From Pseudoxanthomonas winnipegensis (GTDB lineage Bacteria; Pseudomonadota; Gammaproteobacteria; Xanthomonadales; Xanthomonadaceae), in NCBI RefSeq assembly GCF_004283755.1, contig NZ_SHMH01000004.1, positions 62,001 through 126,000 on the forward strand: 64,000 nucleotides of DNA. Reading direction: 5' to 3'. The position numbers and the translations under genes were made by a program. Under the pieces are notes generated by a model. It was not told the origin of the DNA. It did not search any database and saw nothing but the letters and a program-made list of their open reading frames with translations. Each line of letters begins with the position of its first letter. Positions within the stretch are counted from its first letter, which is position 1. Below are positions 42,094-51,023 of this stretch, in pieces.

Positions 42094-43131
42094 ATGAGCC
42101 TCGTGAACGCCGCCGCCCTCCCCGAATCTCCCGACGTCGATGCCTGTTGTGCCGGTGCCCAGGTCAGCGCCGTGGCCGCGATCCGCGGCGAACTGCCGGT
42201 GGCCCTGGCCCTGCGCCACGCCGGCGCGCGCACGCTGAGCCTGCGCTACGAACTGCACGGCCCGGCCGGCGCGCCGGTGGTGTTCGTGGCCGGCGGCATC
42301 TCCGCGCACCGCCACGTCGCTGCCAGCGCGCAGTTCCCCGAGAACGGCTGGGCCAACGACCTGGTCCGCGCCGGCCGCACGCTGGATCCGGCGCGCGTGC
42401 GCATCCTGTCCTTCGACTTCATCGGCGCCGACGGCCAGCTCGACGCGCCGATCGATCCGGCCGACCAGGCCGATGCCATCGTCGCGCTGCTCGATGCGCT
42501 GGACATCACCGCGCTGCGCGCCTTCGTCGGCTACTCCTACGGTGCGCTGGTCGGCCAGCACCTGGCCGCGCGCCATCCGCAGCGCGTCGAGCGCCTGGTC
42601 GCGGTCAGCGGCGCGCATCGCCCGCATCCGTTCGCCTCGGCCTGGCGCGCGCTGCAGCGCCACGCGGTGGCGCTGGGCCAGCTGCAGTGCGCCGACCAGC
42701 AGGGCCTGTCGCTGGCGCGCCAGTTCGCGATGCTGAGCTACCGCACGCCCGAGGAGTTCGGCGAGCGCTTCGACGCCGCGCCCGAGCTGGTCAACGGCCG
42801 CGTGCGCGTGGCCGCCGAGGACTACCTGGACGCCGCCGGCGCGACCTACGTCGCGCGTACCCCGGTCACCGCCTTCCTGCGCCTGTCCGAATCCATCGAC
42901 CTGCACCGCATCGACCCCTCGACCATCGCCGTGCCCACCCTCGTGGTGGCCGTCGAGGGCGACCGCCTGGTGCCGCTGGCCGACCTGGTCACCCTGGTCG
43001 AAGGGCTGGGCAAGCGCGGCAGCCTGCGCGTGCTGCGCTCGCCCTACGGCCACGACGCCTTCCTGAAAGAAACCGACCGCATCGACGCGATCCTCGCCAC
43101 CGCCCTTCGCCCCACCGGAGACACCCCGTGA
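42094..43131 (+). CDS. metX: Homoserine O-acyltransferase, MetX family (likely O-succinyltransferase)
   Basis: This 345-residue alpha/beta-hydrolase-fold enzyme acylates homoserine in methionine synthesis. The nucleophile elbow is GYSYGALVG (Ser148), the acid is in VVAVEGDRLVP, and the His is in SPYGHDAFLKE. In Xanthomonadaceae, proteins of this type have been shown to use succinyl-CoA (MetXS). Whether this one uses succinyl- or acetyl-CoA cannot be read with certainty. Its stop overlaps the metB start as GTGA. It is the first gene under the SAM-I riboswitch. Confidence 0.9.
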   Translation: MSLVNAAALPESPDVDACCAGAQVSAVAAIRGELPVALALRHAGARTLSLRYELHGPAGAPVVFVAGGISAHRHVAASAQFPENGWANDLVRAGRTLDPARVRILSFDFIGADGQLDAPIDPADQADAIVALLDALDITALRAFVGYSYGALVGQHLAARHPQRVERLVAVSGAHRPHPFASAWRALQRHAVALGQLQCADQQGLSLARQFAMLSYRTPEEFGERFDAAPELVNGRVRVAAEDYLDAAGATYVARTPVTAFLRLSESIDLHRIDPSTIAVPTLVVAVEGDRLVPLADLVTLVEGLGKRGSLRVLRSPYGHDAFLKETDRIDAILATALRPTGDTP

Positions 43132-44345
43132 GCCATTCATCCCACGACGCCATTCCCTGCAGCGCCGCCACCGCCGCCGTACGCGCCGGCATCGATCGCG
43201 ACACCGCCTACGGCGCGGTGACCCCGCCGATCGTGCTGTCGTCCAACTTCTCCTTCGACGGCTTCGGCAACAAGCGCCAGTACGACTACACGCGCAGCGG
43301 CAATCCCACGCGCGACCTGCTGGGCGAGGCGCTGGCCGAGCTGGAAGGCGGCGCGGGCGGGGTGATCACCTCCACCGGCATGGGCGCGATCAACCTGGTG
43401 CTCAACGCGCTGCTGCAGCCGGGCGACAAGCTGGTGGTGCCGCACGATGCCTACGGCGGCAGCTGGCGCCTGTTCAACGCGCTGGCGGCCAAGGGGCACT
43501 TCGAGCTGATCACCGCCGACCTGACCAATCCGGTGTCGCTGGGCGAGGCGCTGGCGGCCTCGCCCAAGCTGGTGCTGATCGAGACCCCGTCCAACCCGCT
43601 GCTGCGCATCACCGACCTGCGCCTGGTCATCGAGGCCGCGCACAAGGCCGGGGCCAAGGTGGTGGTGGACAACACCTTCCTCTCGCCGGCGCTGCAGCGG
43701 CCGATCGAGTTCGGCGCCGACCTGGTGCTGCATTCGACCACCAAGTACGTCAACGGCCACAGCGATGTGGTCGGCGGCGCGGTGATCGCGCGCGAGGCCG
43801 AGCTGCACCAGCAGCTGGTGTGGTGGGCCAATGCGCTGGGGCTGACCGGCTCGCCGTTCGACGCCTTCCTGACCCTGCGCGGCCTGCGCACGCTGGACGC
43901 GCGCCTGCGCGTGCACCAGGAGAACGCGTCGGCCATCGTCGCCGCGCTCGACGGCCATGCGGCCGTGGCCAAGGTCTACTACCCGGGCCTGGCCTCGCAT
44001 CCGGGCCATGCGCTGGCCGCGCGCCAGCAGAAGGGCTTCGGCGCGATGATCTCCTTCGAGCTGGACGGCGGCGAGGCGGCGGTGCGCGCCTTCGTCGACG
44101 GCCTGCGCTACTTCACCCTGGCCGAGTCGCTGGGCGGCGTGGAGAGCCTGGTCGCGCACCCGGCCACCATGACCCACGCGGCGATGACCCCGGAAGCGCG
44201 CGCCAAGGCCGGCATCTCCGACGGCCTGCTGCGCCTGTCGGTGGGCATCGAGCTGGCCGAGGACCTGGTCGCCGACCTGCGCGCCGGCCTGTCCCGCGCC
44301 CAGGCGGTGATCGCCCAGGCAAGCCGGAAAACGGTCGACGCATGA
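43128..44345 (+). CDS. metB: Cystathionine gamma-synthase / O-succinylhomoserine (thiol)-lyase
   Basis: This 405-residue PLP enzyme joins O-acylhomoserine with cysteine (or sulfide). The PLP Lys206 lies in LHSTTKYVNGHSDVVGG, Asp181 in VVVDNTFLSP pairs with the ring nitrogen, and YDYTRSGNPTRDLL contacts phosphate from the neighbouring subunit. The C-terminal SLGGVESLVAHPATMTHAAM is typical of the MetB/MetC group. The start is GTG with GGAG nine bases upstream, overlapping the metX stop. It overlaps hom by ATGA. Cystathionine versus direct sulfhydrylation activity is not decided by sequence. Confidence 0.92.
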   Translation: MSHSSHDAIPCSAATAAVRAGIDRDTAYGAVTPPIVLSSNFSFDGFGNKRQYDYTRSGNPTRDLLGEALAELEGGAGGVITSTGMGAINLVLNALLQPGDKLVVPHDAYGGSWRLFNALAAKGHFELITADLTNPVSLGEALAASPKLVLIETPSNPLLRITDLRLVIEAAHKAGAKVVVDNTFLSPALQRPIEFGADLVLHSTTKYVNGHSDVVGGAVIAREAELHQQLVWWANALGLTGSPFDAFLTLRGLRTLDARLRVHQENASAIVAALDGHAAVAKVYYPGLASHPGHALAARQQKGFGAMISFELDGGEAAVRAFVDGLRYFTLAESLGGVESLVAHPATMTHAAMTPEARAKAGISDGLLRLSVGIELAEDLVADLRAGLSRAQAVIAQASRKTVDA

Positions 44346-45427
44346 GCGCGGTGATCCGCCTGGGCACGCGCCGCGCGCCGCGCCTGGCGCTGCTGGGCAC
44401 CGGGGTGGTCGGCAGTGCCCTGGTGGGCCGCTATCAGCGCCTGCAGGCGCGCGGCGTGGCGCTGCCGGCGTTCGCCTGGATCGCCAACTCGCGCGGCGTG
44501 GTCGAAGGCGAGGGCGATCTGCACGAGTGCCTGGCGCAGCTGCGCGCCGCACCGGCCAATGCGCGCATCGTGCCGCCCTGGGCCGAGGCCGATGCGCTGG
44601 ACGCCGGCGACATCGTCATCGACGCCACGGCCAGCGATGCCATCGCGCTGCGCCACGCCGAGTGGCTGGGCCGCGGCGTGCACGTGGTGACCGCCAACAA
44701 GCTCGGCCGCGGCGCCGATCTGCTGCGCGCCCAGGCGATCGCCGAGGCCGCGCGCGAGGGCGCGGCGTGCTACGGCGACAGCGCCACGGTCGGCGCCGGG
44801 CTGCCGCTGCTGCGCAGCCTGCGCGCGCTGGTCGCCGGCGGCGATGCGATCGCCTCGGTCGAGGGCGTGCTGTCGGGCTCGCTGGCCTTCCTGTTCCACA
44901 GCTTCGACGGCCGCACGCCGTTCTCGGCCTGCGTGCGCCAGGCGCGCGCGGCCGGCTTCACCGAGCCGGATCCGCGCATCGACCTGTCCGGCGAGGACGT
45001 GCGCCGCAAGCTGCTGATCCTGGCGCGCGCGGCCGGCGTGCCGCTGCAGGTCGGCGATGTGCGGGTCGAGTCATTGGTGCCGCAGGTGCTGGCCAGCGCG
45101 TCCGACGCGCAGGTCGATGCGCTGCTGGACACGCTGGATGCGCCGCTTGAGGAGCGCCTGCGCGCGGCACGTGCAGAAGGCGCGCAGCTGCGGTTCGTCG
45201 GACGTTTCGATGCGCGCGGCGCCAGCGTGTCGCTGCAGGCCCTGCCCGCGGGACATGCGCTGTGCGGTGGTGCCGGGACCGATAATCGCGTGGCGATCCA
45301 CAGCGATCGCTATGCGCAGCAGCCGCTGCTGATCCAGGGGCCGGGCGCCGGCGCCGAGGTCACCGCCGCGGCGCTGCTGGACGATGTGTTGGCCGTGTTG
45401 CCGGGTCGGGCCTCACTGGCCGCGTGA
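44342..45427 (+). CDS. hom: Homoserine dehydrogenase (monofunctional)
   Basis: This 361-residue enzyme reduces aspartate semialdehyde to homoserine, the precursor that MetX then acylates. The nucleotide-binding loop is ALLGTGVVGSALVG. HVVTANKLGRG carries the conserved Lys of the NAD(P) site, and GDSATVGAGLPLL and SVEGVLSGSLAFLF form the substrate site. It has no aspartokinase domain and no ACT domain. In this family a fused ThrA is usually encoded elsewhere, so this copy looks dedicated to methionine. It is the last gene of the coupled operon. Confidence 0.93.
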   Translation: MSAVIRLGTRRAPRLALLGTGVVGSALVGRYQRLQARGVALPAFAWIANSRGVVEGEGDLHECLAQLRAAPANARIVPPWAEADALDAGDIVIDATASDAIALRHAEWLGRGVHVVTANKLGRGADLLRAQAIAEAAREGAACYGDSATVGAGLPLLRSLRALVAGGDAIASVEGVLSGSLAFLFHSFDGRTPFSACVRQARAAGFTEPDPRIDLSGEDVRRKLLILARAAGVPLQVGDVRVESLVPQVLASASDAQVDALLDTLDAPLEERLRAARAEGAQLRFVGRFDARGASVSLQALPAGHALCGGAGTDNRVAIHSDRYAQQPLLIQGPGAGAEVTAAALLDDVLAVLPGRASLAA

Positions 45428-45592
45428 CGTTGGTGCTGGCAGCCTCAGGCGGTCAGCGATTGCATGCTGTCCGTTGTTCATTGGCGTATCGGGCGGACAG
45501 GGATGGCAAGCGCGCGATACCGCGCTTCGGCGCGAATGTTCCGCGCATCGCCGCCTTCCTTGCGCCTTCGCGATGCGTCATGGCTGCGCGCG

Positions 45593-45817
45593 TCAGTCGC
45601 GCGGCAGCAGCCCGTGGGCGTTGCGCGCCGGCGGCGCCAGGCGGCTGAGCTGCAGCTGCTGCAACACGCGGGGCTCGTGCTCGGCGCTCCAGCCGCTGGC
45701 GCTGCTTTCGAAGCACGTGGCGCACACCACGATGCCGTAGCGTTCGATCACACGGCCCGCGTCAGAATCTGGCGCGAAATACAGTTTTTGGTCGCAGCAG
45801 AAGCATCTTGCGGTCAT
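45593..45817 (-). CDS. Small zinc-ribbon hypothetical protein
   Basis: This 74-residue protein has two CxxC pairs, CFCC near residue 5 and CATC near residue 34, with 25 residues between, as in a zinc ribbon. No other domain is recognised. The ATG directly before TARCFCCDQKLYF is preferred. A start 51 codons upstream overlaps the alpha/beta hydrolase stop as ATGA, but the added residues look non-coding. Transcription could continue from the hydrolase gene, 150 bases upstream. Function is unknown. Confidence 0.5.
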   Translation of the reverse strand: MTARCFCCDQKLYFAPDSDAGRVIERYGIVVCATCFESSASGWSAEHEPRVLQQLQLSRLAPPARNAHGLLPRD

Positions 45818-45966
45818 GGAATCGGGTAGCACGGCCTGTCCCCTGGCATTGGTTGGAATGCATGGGGAGGGATCGCGCATGGGGCGTGCCAACTTCGCGG
45901 GCGAAACTGTGACTTCGCTTCGGATTCGCGCCCAGACATCGAGAAATGCGACGCGGCGCACGCTCG

Positions 45967-46965
45967 TCATGGCGCCAGCGCCTTCAGCAGCGCCGCATTG
46001 AACCGCGCCGGATCCTGCACCTGCGGCGAGTGCCCCAGGTCGTCGAACTCGATCAGCTTCGCGCCCGGGATCGCCGCGGCCGCGCGCTTGCCCAGCACCG
46101 GATAGTTGCCCAGCGTGGCGCGGATCTGCGGCGGCGCCTTGCCCTTGCCGATCGCGGTGCGGTCCTTGAGGCCGATGAACAAGGTGGTAGGCACGGCGAT
46201 CCTGGGCAGCTCGTAGACCACCGGCTGGTTGTAGACCATGTCGTAGGTCAGCGCCTGGTCCCAGGCGTTGATCTCCTTGCCGGCGCCGGCGTAGAGGCCG
46301 GCCTGCATGCGTGCCCAACGCTCGAAGGCTGGCTTCCAGGTGCCAGCGTAGTACACGTCCAGCTGGTACTGCTTGATGCTCTCGAAGCTGGTCTTCAGCT
46401 CGCCGGCATACCACTGGTCCACGCTCTGGTAGGGCACGCCGACGGCCTTCCAGTCCTCCAGGCCGAGCGGGTCGACCAGCGCCAGGTGGCTGACCTCGCC
46501 AGGGAACATCAGCGCATAGCGGATCGCCAGCATGCCGCCCATCGAGTGACCGACGATCACCGCCTTGTCGATGCCCAGACTGGTCAGCAATGCATGGGTG
46601 TTGTCGGCCAGCCCGGCCAGCGAGAACTGGTAATGGCGCGGCTTGGACGACTTGCAGAAGCCCACCTGGTCCGGCGCGATCACCCGATAGCCGGACCTAG
46701 CCAGGGCCACGATGGTGTCCTCCCAGGTGGCGGCGCAGAAGTTCTTGCCATGCAGCAGCACGGCGGTCTGGCCGTTGGCCTGGCCGGTCGGCGCCACGTC
46801 CATGTAGACCATTTCCAGGTCCTGCTGCTGCGCGCTGAAGGCGTAGCGCTGGACCGGATGCGGATAGTCGAAGCCTTCCAGGCGCGGGCCGTAGGCGGGC
46901 TGCTGCTGGGCGAGGGCGGGCGCGGCCAGGGCGGCCAGGCACAGGGCCAGGAACGAACGCGGCAT
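45967..46965 (-). CDS. Secreted alpha/beta hydrolase
   Basis: This 332-residue protein has a signal peptide (PRSFLALCLAALAAPALA, cut near ALA|QQQ) and an alpha/beta hydrolase domain: LLHGKNFCAATW (oxyanion HGK), VIAPDQVGFCKSSKP, nucleophile GHSMGGMLAIRYA, acid in FIGLKDRTAIG and His in FDDLGHSPQVQDP. The catalytic triad is complete, so esterase, lipase or epoxide-type hydrolase activity in the periplasm is likely, with unknown substrate. GGAG precedes the ATG by 9 bases. An upstream ATG would add 36 residues and bury the signal peptide. Confidence 0.87.
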   Translation of the reverse strand: MPRSFLALCLAALAAPALAQQQPAYGPRLEGFDYPHPVQRYAFSAQQQDLEMVYMDVAPTGQANGQTAVLLHGKNFCAATWEDTIVALARSGYRVIAPDQVGFCKSSKPRHYQFSLAGLADNTHALLTSLGIDKAVIVGHSMGGMLAIRYALMFPGEVSHLALVDPLGLEDWKAVGVPYQSVDQWYAGELKTSFESIKQYQLDVYYAGTWKPAFERWARMQAGLYAGAGKEINAWDQALTYDMVYNQPVVYELPRIAVPTTLFIGLKDRTAIGKGKAPPQIRATLGNYPVLGKRAAAAIPGAKLIEFDDLGHSPQVQDPARFNAALLKALAP

Positions 46966-47134
46966 GCGCGACTCCAGTGGAGGGACGAGAGGCGCAGCGT
47001 AGGCAGGCCCGGGCGAGGCCGCAGTGAGGACCTCGCGCAGGCGTGCCGGCGTGTCCCAGTCCGCGGGACGCACTGGATGACAGGCGCGAGCGCCAGCCGG
47101 GAACGCATCAGCGACGGCGCGTCCGTAGCGCCGG

Positions 47135-48517
47135 TCAGCACTCGATGACGTTCACCGCCAGGCCGCCGCGGCTGGTTTCCTTGTACTTGTCGCGCATGTC
47201 GCGCCCGGTGTCGCGCATGGTGCGGATCACCTTGTCCAGGCTGACCTTGTGCTTGCCGTCGCCGCGCATGGCCATGCGGCTGGCGTTGATCGCCTTGACC
47301 GCGCCCATCGCGTTGCGCTCGATGCAGGGGATCTGCACCAGGCCGCCGATCGGGTCGCAGGTCAGGCCCAGGTTGTGTTCCATGCCGATCTCGGCGGCGT
47401 TCTCGATCTGGCTGGTGTTGCCGCCCAGCGCCGCGGTCAGGCCGGCGGCGGCCATCGAACAGGCCACGCCGACCTCGCCCTGGCAGCCGACCTCGGCGCC
47501 GGAGATCGAGGCGTTCTCCTTGTAGAGGATGCCCACCGCCGCGGCGGTCAGCAGGAAGTCGAACACGCGCGCCTCGTCGGCCCCGGCGCAGAAGCGGTCG
47601 AAGTAATGCAGCACCGCCGGGATGATGCCGGCCGCGCCGTTGGTGGGCGCGGTGACCACGCGCCCGCCGGCGGCGTTCTCCTCGTTGACCGCCAGGGCGT
47701 ACAGGTTGACCCAGTCCAGCGTGGTCAGCGGATCGCGCATGGCCGCCTCGGGCTTGGAGGACAGCTCGCGGTACAGCGCCGGCGCGCGCCGGCCCACGTG
47801 CAGGCCGCCGGGCAGGGTGCCTTCCTGGCGGATGCCGCGCGCCACGCAGGACTGCATGGCGCTCCAGAGCTCGCGCAGGCCCTCGCGGATCTCCTCCGGG
47901 CTGCGCCAGACCTGCTCGTTCTCGAACATCAGCTGGGCGATGGACAGGCCGGTCTCGTTGCTGCGCGCGATCAGCGCATCGCCGCTGGCGAAGGGATGCG
48001 GCAGGGCGGTCTCGTCGGCGACGATGCGGTCCTCGGCGGCCTCGTCGGCATTGACCACGAAGCCGCCGCCGACCGAGTAGTAGTCGCGCGTGGCGATCAC
48101 GTTGTCGGCGGCATCGAAGGCGGAGAAGCGCATGCCATTGGTGTGGAACGGCAGCTTCTGGCGCTTGTTCATCACCAGGTCGCGCTTCTCGTCGAAGTCG
48201 ATGGCGTGCTCGCCCATCAGCCGGATGCGCTTCTCGCCGCGGATGCGCGCCAGGGTGGCGGGGATGATGTCCGGGTCGATCAGGTTCGGGCGGTGGCCTT
48301 CCAGGCCCAGCAGCACGGCCTTGTCGGTGCCGTGGCCGCGGCCGGTCAGCGCCAGCGAGCCGAACACCTCGGCGCGCAGCCGCGCGGTACGCGCCAGCTG
48401 GCCCGGATCGAGCAGCCAGCGGTGCACGAAGCGCTCGGCCGCGCGCATCGGCCCGACGGTGTGGGAGGAGCTCGGCCCGATGCCGATCTTGAACAGGTCG
48501 AAGGTACTGACGGCCAC
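47135..48517 (-). CDS. sdaA: L-serine ammonia-lyase (L-serine dehydratase)
   Basis: This 460-residue iron-sulfur enzyme turns L-serine into pyruvate plus ammonia. The N-terminal beta domain begins [20 protein letters not shown]. The alpha domain has [17 protein letters not shown] and the [4Fe-4S] cysteines in [21 protein letters not shown] and [11 protein letters not shown]. The single-chain form matches SdaA/SdaB of proteobacteria. The start is GTG. The GntR regulator gene lies 33 bases upstream on the same strand, suggesting one transcript. RidA, encoded elsewhere in the window, deals with the kind of aminoacrylate made by PLP serine dehydratases, not by this iron-sulfur type. Confidence 0.93.
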   Translation of the reverse strand: MAVSTFDLFKIGIGPSSSHTVGPMRAAERFVHRWLLDPGQLARTARLRAEVFGSLALTGRGHGTDKAVLLGLEGHRPNLIDPDIIPATLARIRGEKRIRLMGEHAIDFDEKRDLVMNKRQKLPFHTNGMRFSAFDAADNVIATRDYYSVGGGFVVNADEAAEDRIVADETALPHPFASGDALIARSNETGLSIAQLMFENEQVWRSPEEIREGLRELWSAMQSCVARGIRQEGTLPGGLHVGRRAPALYRELSSKPEAAMRDPLTTLDWVNLYALAVNEENAAGGRVVTAPTNGAAGIIPAVLHYFDRFCAGADEARVFDFLLTAAAVGILYKENASISGAEVGCQGEVGVACSMAAAGLTAALGGNTSQIENAAEIGMEHNLGLTCDPIGGLVQIPCIERNAMGAVKAINASRMAMRGDGKHKVSLDKVIRTMRDTGRDMRDKYKETSRGGLAVNVIEC

Positions 48518-48550
48518 GGTGGATTCCAGGCAGGGGTTGCGTTGATGAGG

Positions 48551-49276
48551 TCAGCGCGAGGCGCGCGCCTGCGGCGCTGGCGCATCGGGCTGCAGGTGGC
48601 GGGCCAGCGCCGCGCGCACGCTGGCGTGGGTGCGGGCCATGTGTTCGTCGTGCAGGCGGCAGGCCTTGATCACGTTGCGCGCCAGGGCCGCATCGGCGAT
48701 GGCCATGTGCTCGTCCAGCGAGAAGCGCTTGTCGCGCGCGCGCGGCAGCGCGGCGTACCGGTAGCGCTCGGCCTGGTGATAGAACATGTCCTGCAGGCGC
48801 AGCAGCCAGGGCGAGCGGCAGGCGCCGAGCAGGGCGCGGTGGAAGGCGAAGTTGCGCGCCTCCAGTTCGTCCAGCACATCGCCCGGCGGCTGGGTGGTGC
48901 TGCCGGAGAGGTCGCGTTCGATCGCCGCCAGCGCGTCCAGCGCTTGGACCACCTGCGCCTCCCAGGCCGCATCGCCGTGCAGGATGGAGTCGTTCATCGC
49001 CTCGTCCACCACCAGCACGCGCACCTTGGCGATGTCGTCCAGCTCCTGCAGCGACAGCGGCGCCACCCAGAAGCCGCGCTGGTCCGCGCTGACCACCAGC
49101 TGCTCGCCGCACAGGCGCGCAAGCGCCTCGCGCAGGGGCGCCAGGCCGATGCCGTAGCGCTGCTGCAGCTCGGCCAGCTTCAGCTTGGCGGCGGCCTTGA
49201 GCCGGCCGCGCACGATGTCGTGCCGCAGCTGCTGGTGGATGCGGCTGGCCAGGGTGCCGGTAACGGCGGCGTCCAT
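48551..49276 (-). CDS. GntR family transcriptional regulator (FCD subfamily)
   Basis: This 241-residue regulator has an N-terminal winged helix (about 10-70, SRIHQQLRHDIVRGRLKAA and GLAPLREALARLCGEQLV) and a C-terminal all-helical FCD domain (about 85-220). ARNFAFHRALLGAC and the paired His of DEHMAIADAALARN and HDEHMARTH form the metal site. It resembles CsiR/FadR-type regulators of amino- or organic-acid genes. It lies just before sdaA and probably controls it, with serine or a related acid as possible ligand. An inverted repeat lies upstream of its start. Confidence 0.9.
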   Translation of the reverse strand: MDAAVTGTLASRIHQQLRHDIVRGRLKAAAKLKLAELQQRYGIGLAPLREALARLCGEQLVVSADQRGFWVAPLSLQELDDIAKVRVLVVDEAMNDSILHGDAAWEAQVVQALDALAAIERDLSGSTTQPPGDVLDELEARNFAFHRALLGACRSPWLLRLQDMFYHQAERYRYAALPRARDKRFSLDEHMAIADAALARNVIKACRLHDEHMARTHASVRAALARHLQPDAPAPQARASR

Positions 49277-49280
49277 AAAA

Positions 49281-49348
49281 TCGAAATTATCGGCAGGGAT
49301 GCGGGCTCGAAATGCATTGTAGGCCAGCCTTACTGCACTTAATTTCGA
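49281..49348. promoter_or_regulatory. Inverted TCGAAATTA pair upstream of the GntR gene
   Basis: TCGAAATTA at 49281-49289 and its complement TAATTTCGA at 49340-49348 lie 50 bases apart in an AT-rich patch just before the GntR ATG. They are candidate paired operator half-sites for autoregulation and control of sdaA. Confidence 0.5.
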
Positions 49349-49455
49349 TATTCACGCCCGTCGCCGGATGCGCCCAGGAACCACGCCGCGGCCGACACTC
49401 GACGCGGCATCTTCGCGCGGGTTAACTCAGCCGCTCGCCTGCCCGCCACGCCCGC

Positions 49456-49686
49456 ATGACCGACCTGCTGCTCTACCAGCGCGACGACTGCCACCTGTGC
49501 GATGCGGCCCTGGCCGTGCTGGCCGCCGCGCGCGTGCCGGAGCCGGCCAGCGTGTTCATCGACGACGATGCCGCGCTGGAGGCGCGCTACGGCCTGCGCG
49601 TGCCGGTGCTGCGCGACGCGCGCTCGCAGGCCGAACTGGACTGGCCCTTCACCATCGAAGCGGTGCGCGCCTTCCTGGCGCGCTGA
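49456..49686 (+). CDS. Glutaredoxin family protein
   Basis: This 76-residue thioredoxin-fold protein starts MTDLLLYQRDDCHLCDAALA with a CHLC active site at residues 12-15, followed by the cis-Pro loop GLRVPVLRD. It belongs to the short DUF836/glutaredoxin-like group, often written CxLC. It would act as a cytosolic dithiol carrier. The reading is independent of the divergent GntR gene 180 bases away. Partner proteins are not evident. Confidence 0.85.
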   Translation: MTDLLLYQRDDCHLCDAALAVLAAARVPEPASVFIDDDAALEARYGLRVPVLRDARSQAELDWPFTIEAVRAFLAR

Positions 49687-49699
49687 GGGCCCGGCAAAC

Positions 49700-50149
49700 T
49701 CAGTGCGCCGGCGGCGGCGTATTCGCCTTGATCGGCGTGTACTGCGCGGACACCAGCACCCAGCCCTGCGGCGTGCGTTTGGCGGTGGCGCTTAGGCGCA
49801 GCGCCATCGCGCGCTCGCCGACCACGTAGTGCAGCTGCGCCGAGAGCACCGCGGCGTCGCCATGCGCGCGCACGACCACCTCGTCCATCGTCACCGGCGG
49901 CGCGGCGACCTTCTTGTCCGGCGCGTAGAACGAGAGCACCGCGTCGTGCTCGTCCACCTGGCCCAGCGGGCTGATCTCGACGAACGAGGCATCCAGCACC
50001 TGGCGCAGGCGCGCCAGGTCGAAGTCGTGTTCGGCCTGCTGATACTGGCGCAGGGCGTCTTCCGGCGTGGCCGGCAGGGCGGACGGCGCGGCAGCCGCGG
50101 GCAGCGACAGCGCGGCGGACAACAACATCGCGATCAGGGGCGCACGCAT
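49700..50149 (-). CDS. Secreted NTF2-like (DUF4440-type) protein
   Basis: This 149-residue protein has a signal peptide (MRAPLIAMLLSAALSLPAAA, cut near AAA|APS) and an NTF2-like cone fold. EDALRQYQQAEHDFDLARLR and VLDASFVEISPLGQVDEHDA are followed by strands VVVRAHGDAAVLSAQLHYVV and WVLVSAQYTPIK. Such proteins include ketosteroid-isomerase-like and DUF4440 members with varied roles. No catalytic residues can be singled out. The chosen ATG is the one that opens the signal peptide. It converges with the glutaredoxin gene 13 bases away. Confidence 0.78.
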   Translation of the reverse strand: MRAPLIAMLLSAALSLPAAAAPSALPATPEDALRQYQQAEHDFDLARLRQVLDASFVEISPLGQVDEHDAVLSFYAPDKKVAAPPVTMDEVVVRAHGDAAVLSAQLHYVVGERAMALRLSATAKRTPQGWVLVSAQYTPIKANTPPPAH

Positions 50150-50452
50150 GCTCGAAGGCCTGGCAAGGGAAGTGCCGGCACGATGCGCTGCGCGCGCCGA
50201 CCCGCGCATGGCCGGGAAGTCATGCGCACCTCTGGCCTAGTGCTTCCCCGGATTGTGGGAGCCACTGTCTCCTCAAATCTCGCAGCGGCCTGCCTGTAGA
50301 GCGGAGCTCGCTCCGCTGCTCTTCGTTCGGTGCGTGGGGAAGGCCCCAGCGGAGCGAGCTCCGCTCTACAGGGGGGAGCCGCCACGGCGGCGATAGGGCT
50401 TTAACGGGAAAGCTCCATCGCCGCCGTGGCCGCCCCTACCCATCTTTCCCGC
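50150..50452. repeat. Intergenic repeat block with GTAG-type REP (50295-50370)
   Basis: The 303-base gap holds GAGCCACTGTCTCCTCAAATC, then a short-form REP opening TGTAGAGCGGAGCTCGC and closing GCGAGCTCCGCTCTACA (50295-50370). It is followed by GGAGCCGCCACGGCGGCGAT paired with ATCGCCGCCGTGGCCGCCCC. The arm here is AGCTCGCTCC instead of AGCTTGCTCC on both sides, a compensating change that keeps the stem paired. No gene is seen. Confidence 0.75.
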
Positions 50453-51022
50453 TCAGCTGCCAGGCTTGAGCACGACCTTGGTGCTGATCGCCACCGCGTC
50501 GGGGATGGTCTTGGTGTCCTTCCAGTCGCCGCCGCCGACGCCGAAGTCCAGGCGCTTGACCGTGGCCTTGCCGGCCAGCGTGGGCTGCGCGCCCGGCGTC
50601 CACACGAAGGTCAGCGTCACCGGCTTGGAGACCCCACGCAGGGTCAGCACGCCGTCGGTGCTGTAGCGATCGCCGCCCAGCGACTTGAAGCCCTTGGCCT
50701 TGTAGGTGGCCTGGGCGAACTTGCCCACGTCGAAGAAGTCCGCGCTGGCCAGGGTCGAGTCGCGGTCGCCGTTGCCGCTGCTGGTGCCGGCCAGGCCGAT
50801 GGTGACGTCGATCGTGCCCAACTCCGGGTGTGCCGGATCGAAGCTGACCTTGGTGTCGAACTTGCCGAACTTGCCGGTGAAGGTCTCCCCGTCGTAGCTG
50901 CTGGCGAACACCAGCGTCGAGCCGGGCGCCTGCACGTAGGTGGCGGCGCGGGCCGGGGCGGCGACGAAGGCGGCCACCAGGGCGGCGGCGGTCAGGGCGG
51001 GGCTGAGGAAATGGCGGGACAT
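50453..51022 (-). CDS. YceI family periplasmic protein
   Basis: This 189-residue lipocalin-like protein has a signal peptide (SPALTAAALVAAFVAAPARA, cut near ARA|ATY) and the YceI barrel: YVQAPGSTLVFASSYDGETF, FDVGKFAQATYKAKGF, DGVLTLRGVSKPVTL and KRLDFGVGGGDWKDTKTI. YceI proteins bind isoprenoid-type lipids. GAAGGATG lies 8 bases before the chosen ATG. The adjacent cytochrome b561 and second YceI genes form a common cassette of unclear physiological role. Confidence 0.92.
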   Translation of the reverse strand: MSRHFLSPALTAAALVAAFVAAPARAATYVQAPGSTLVFASSYDGETFTGKFGKFDTKVSFDPAHPELGTIDVTIGLAGTSSGNGDRDSTLASADFFDVGKFAQATYKAKGFKSLGGDRYSTDGVLTLRGVSKPVTLTFVWTPGAQPTLAGKATVKRLDFGVGGGDWKDTKTIPDAVAISTKVVLKPGS

Positions 51023-51023
51023 G

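Noticed and set aside
41946-43127. Very long N-terminal extension of metB through the riboswitch and metX
   Set aside because: The frame is open by chance. The added residues are Arg/Pro/Ala-rich with no family similarity, and the GTG overlapping the metX stop gives the normal MetB length.
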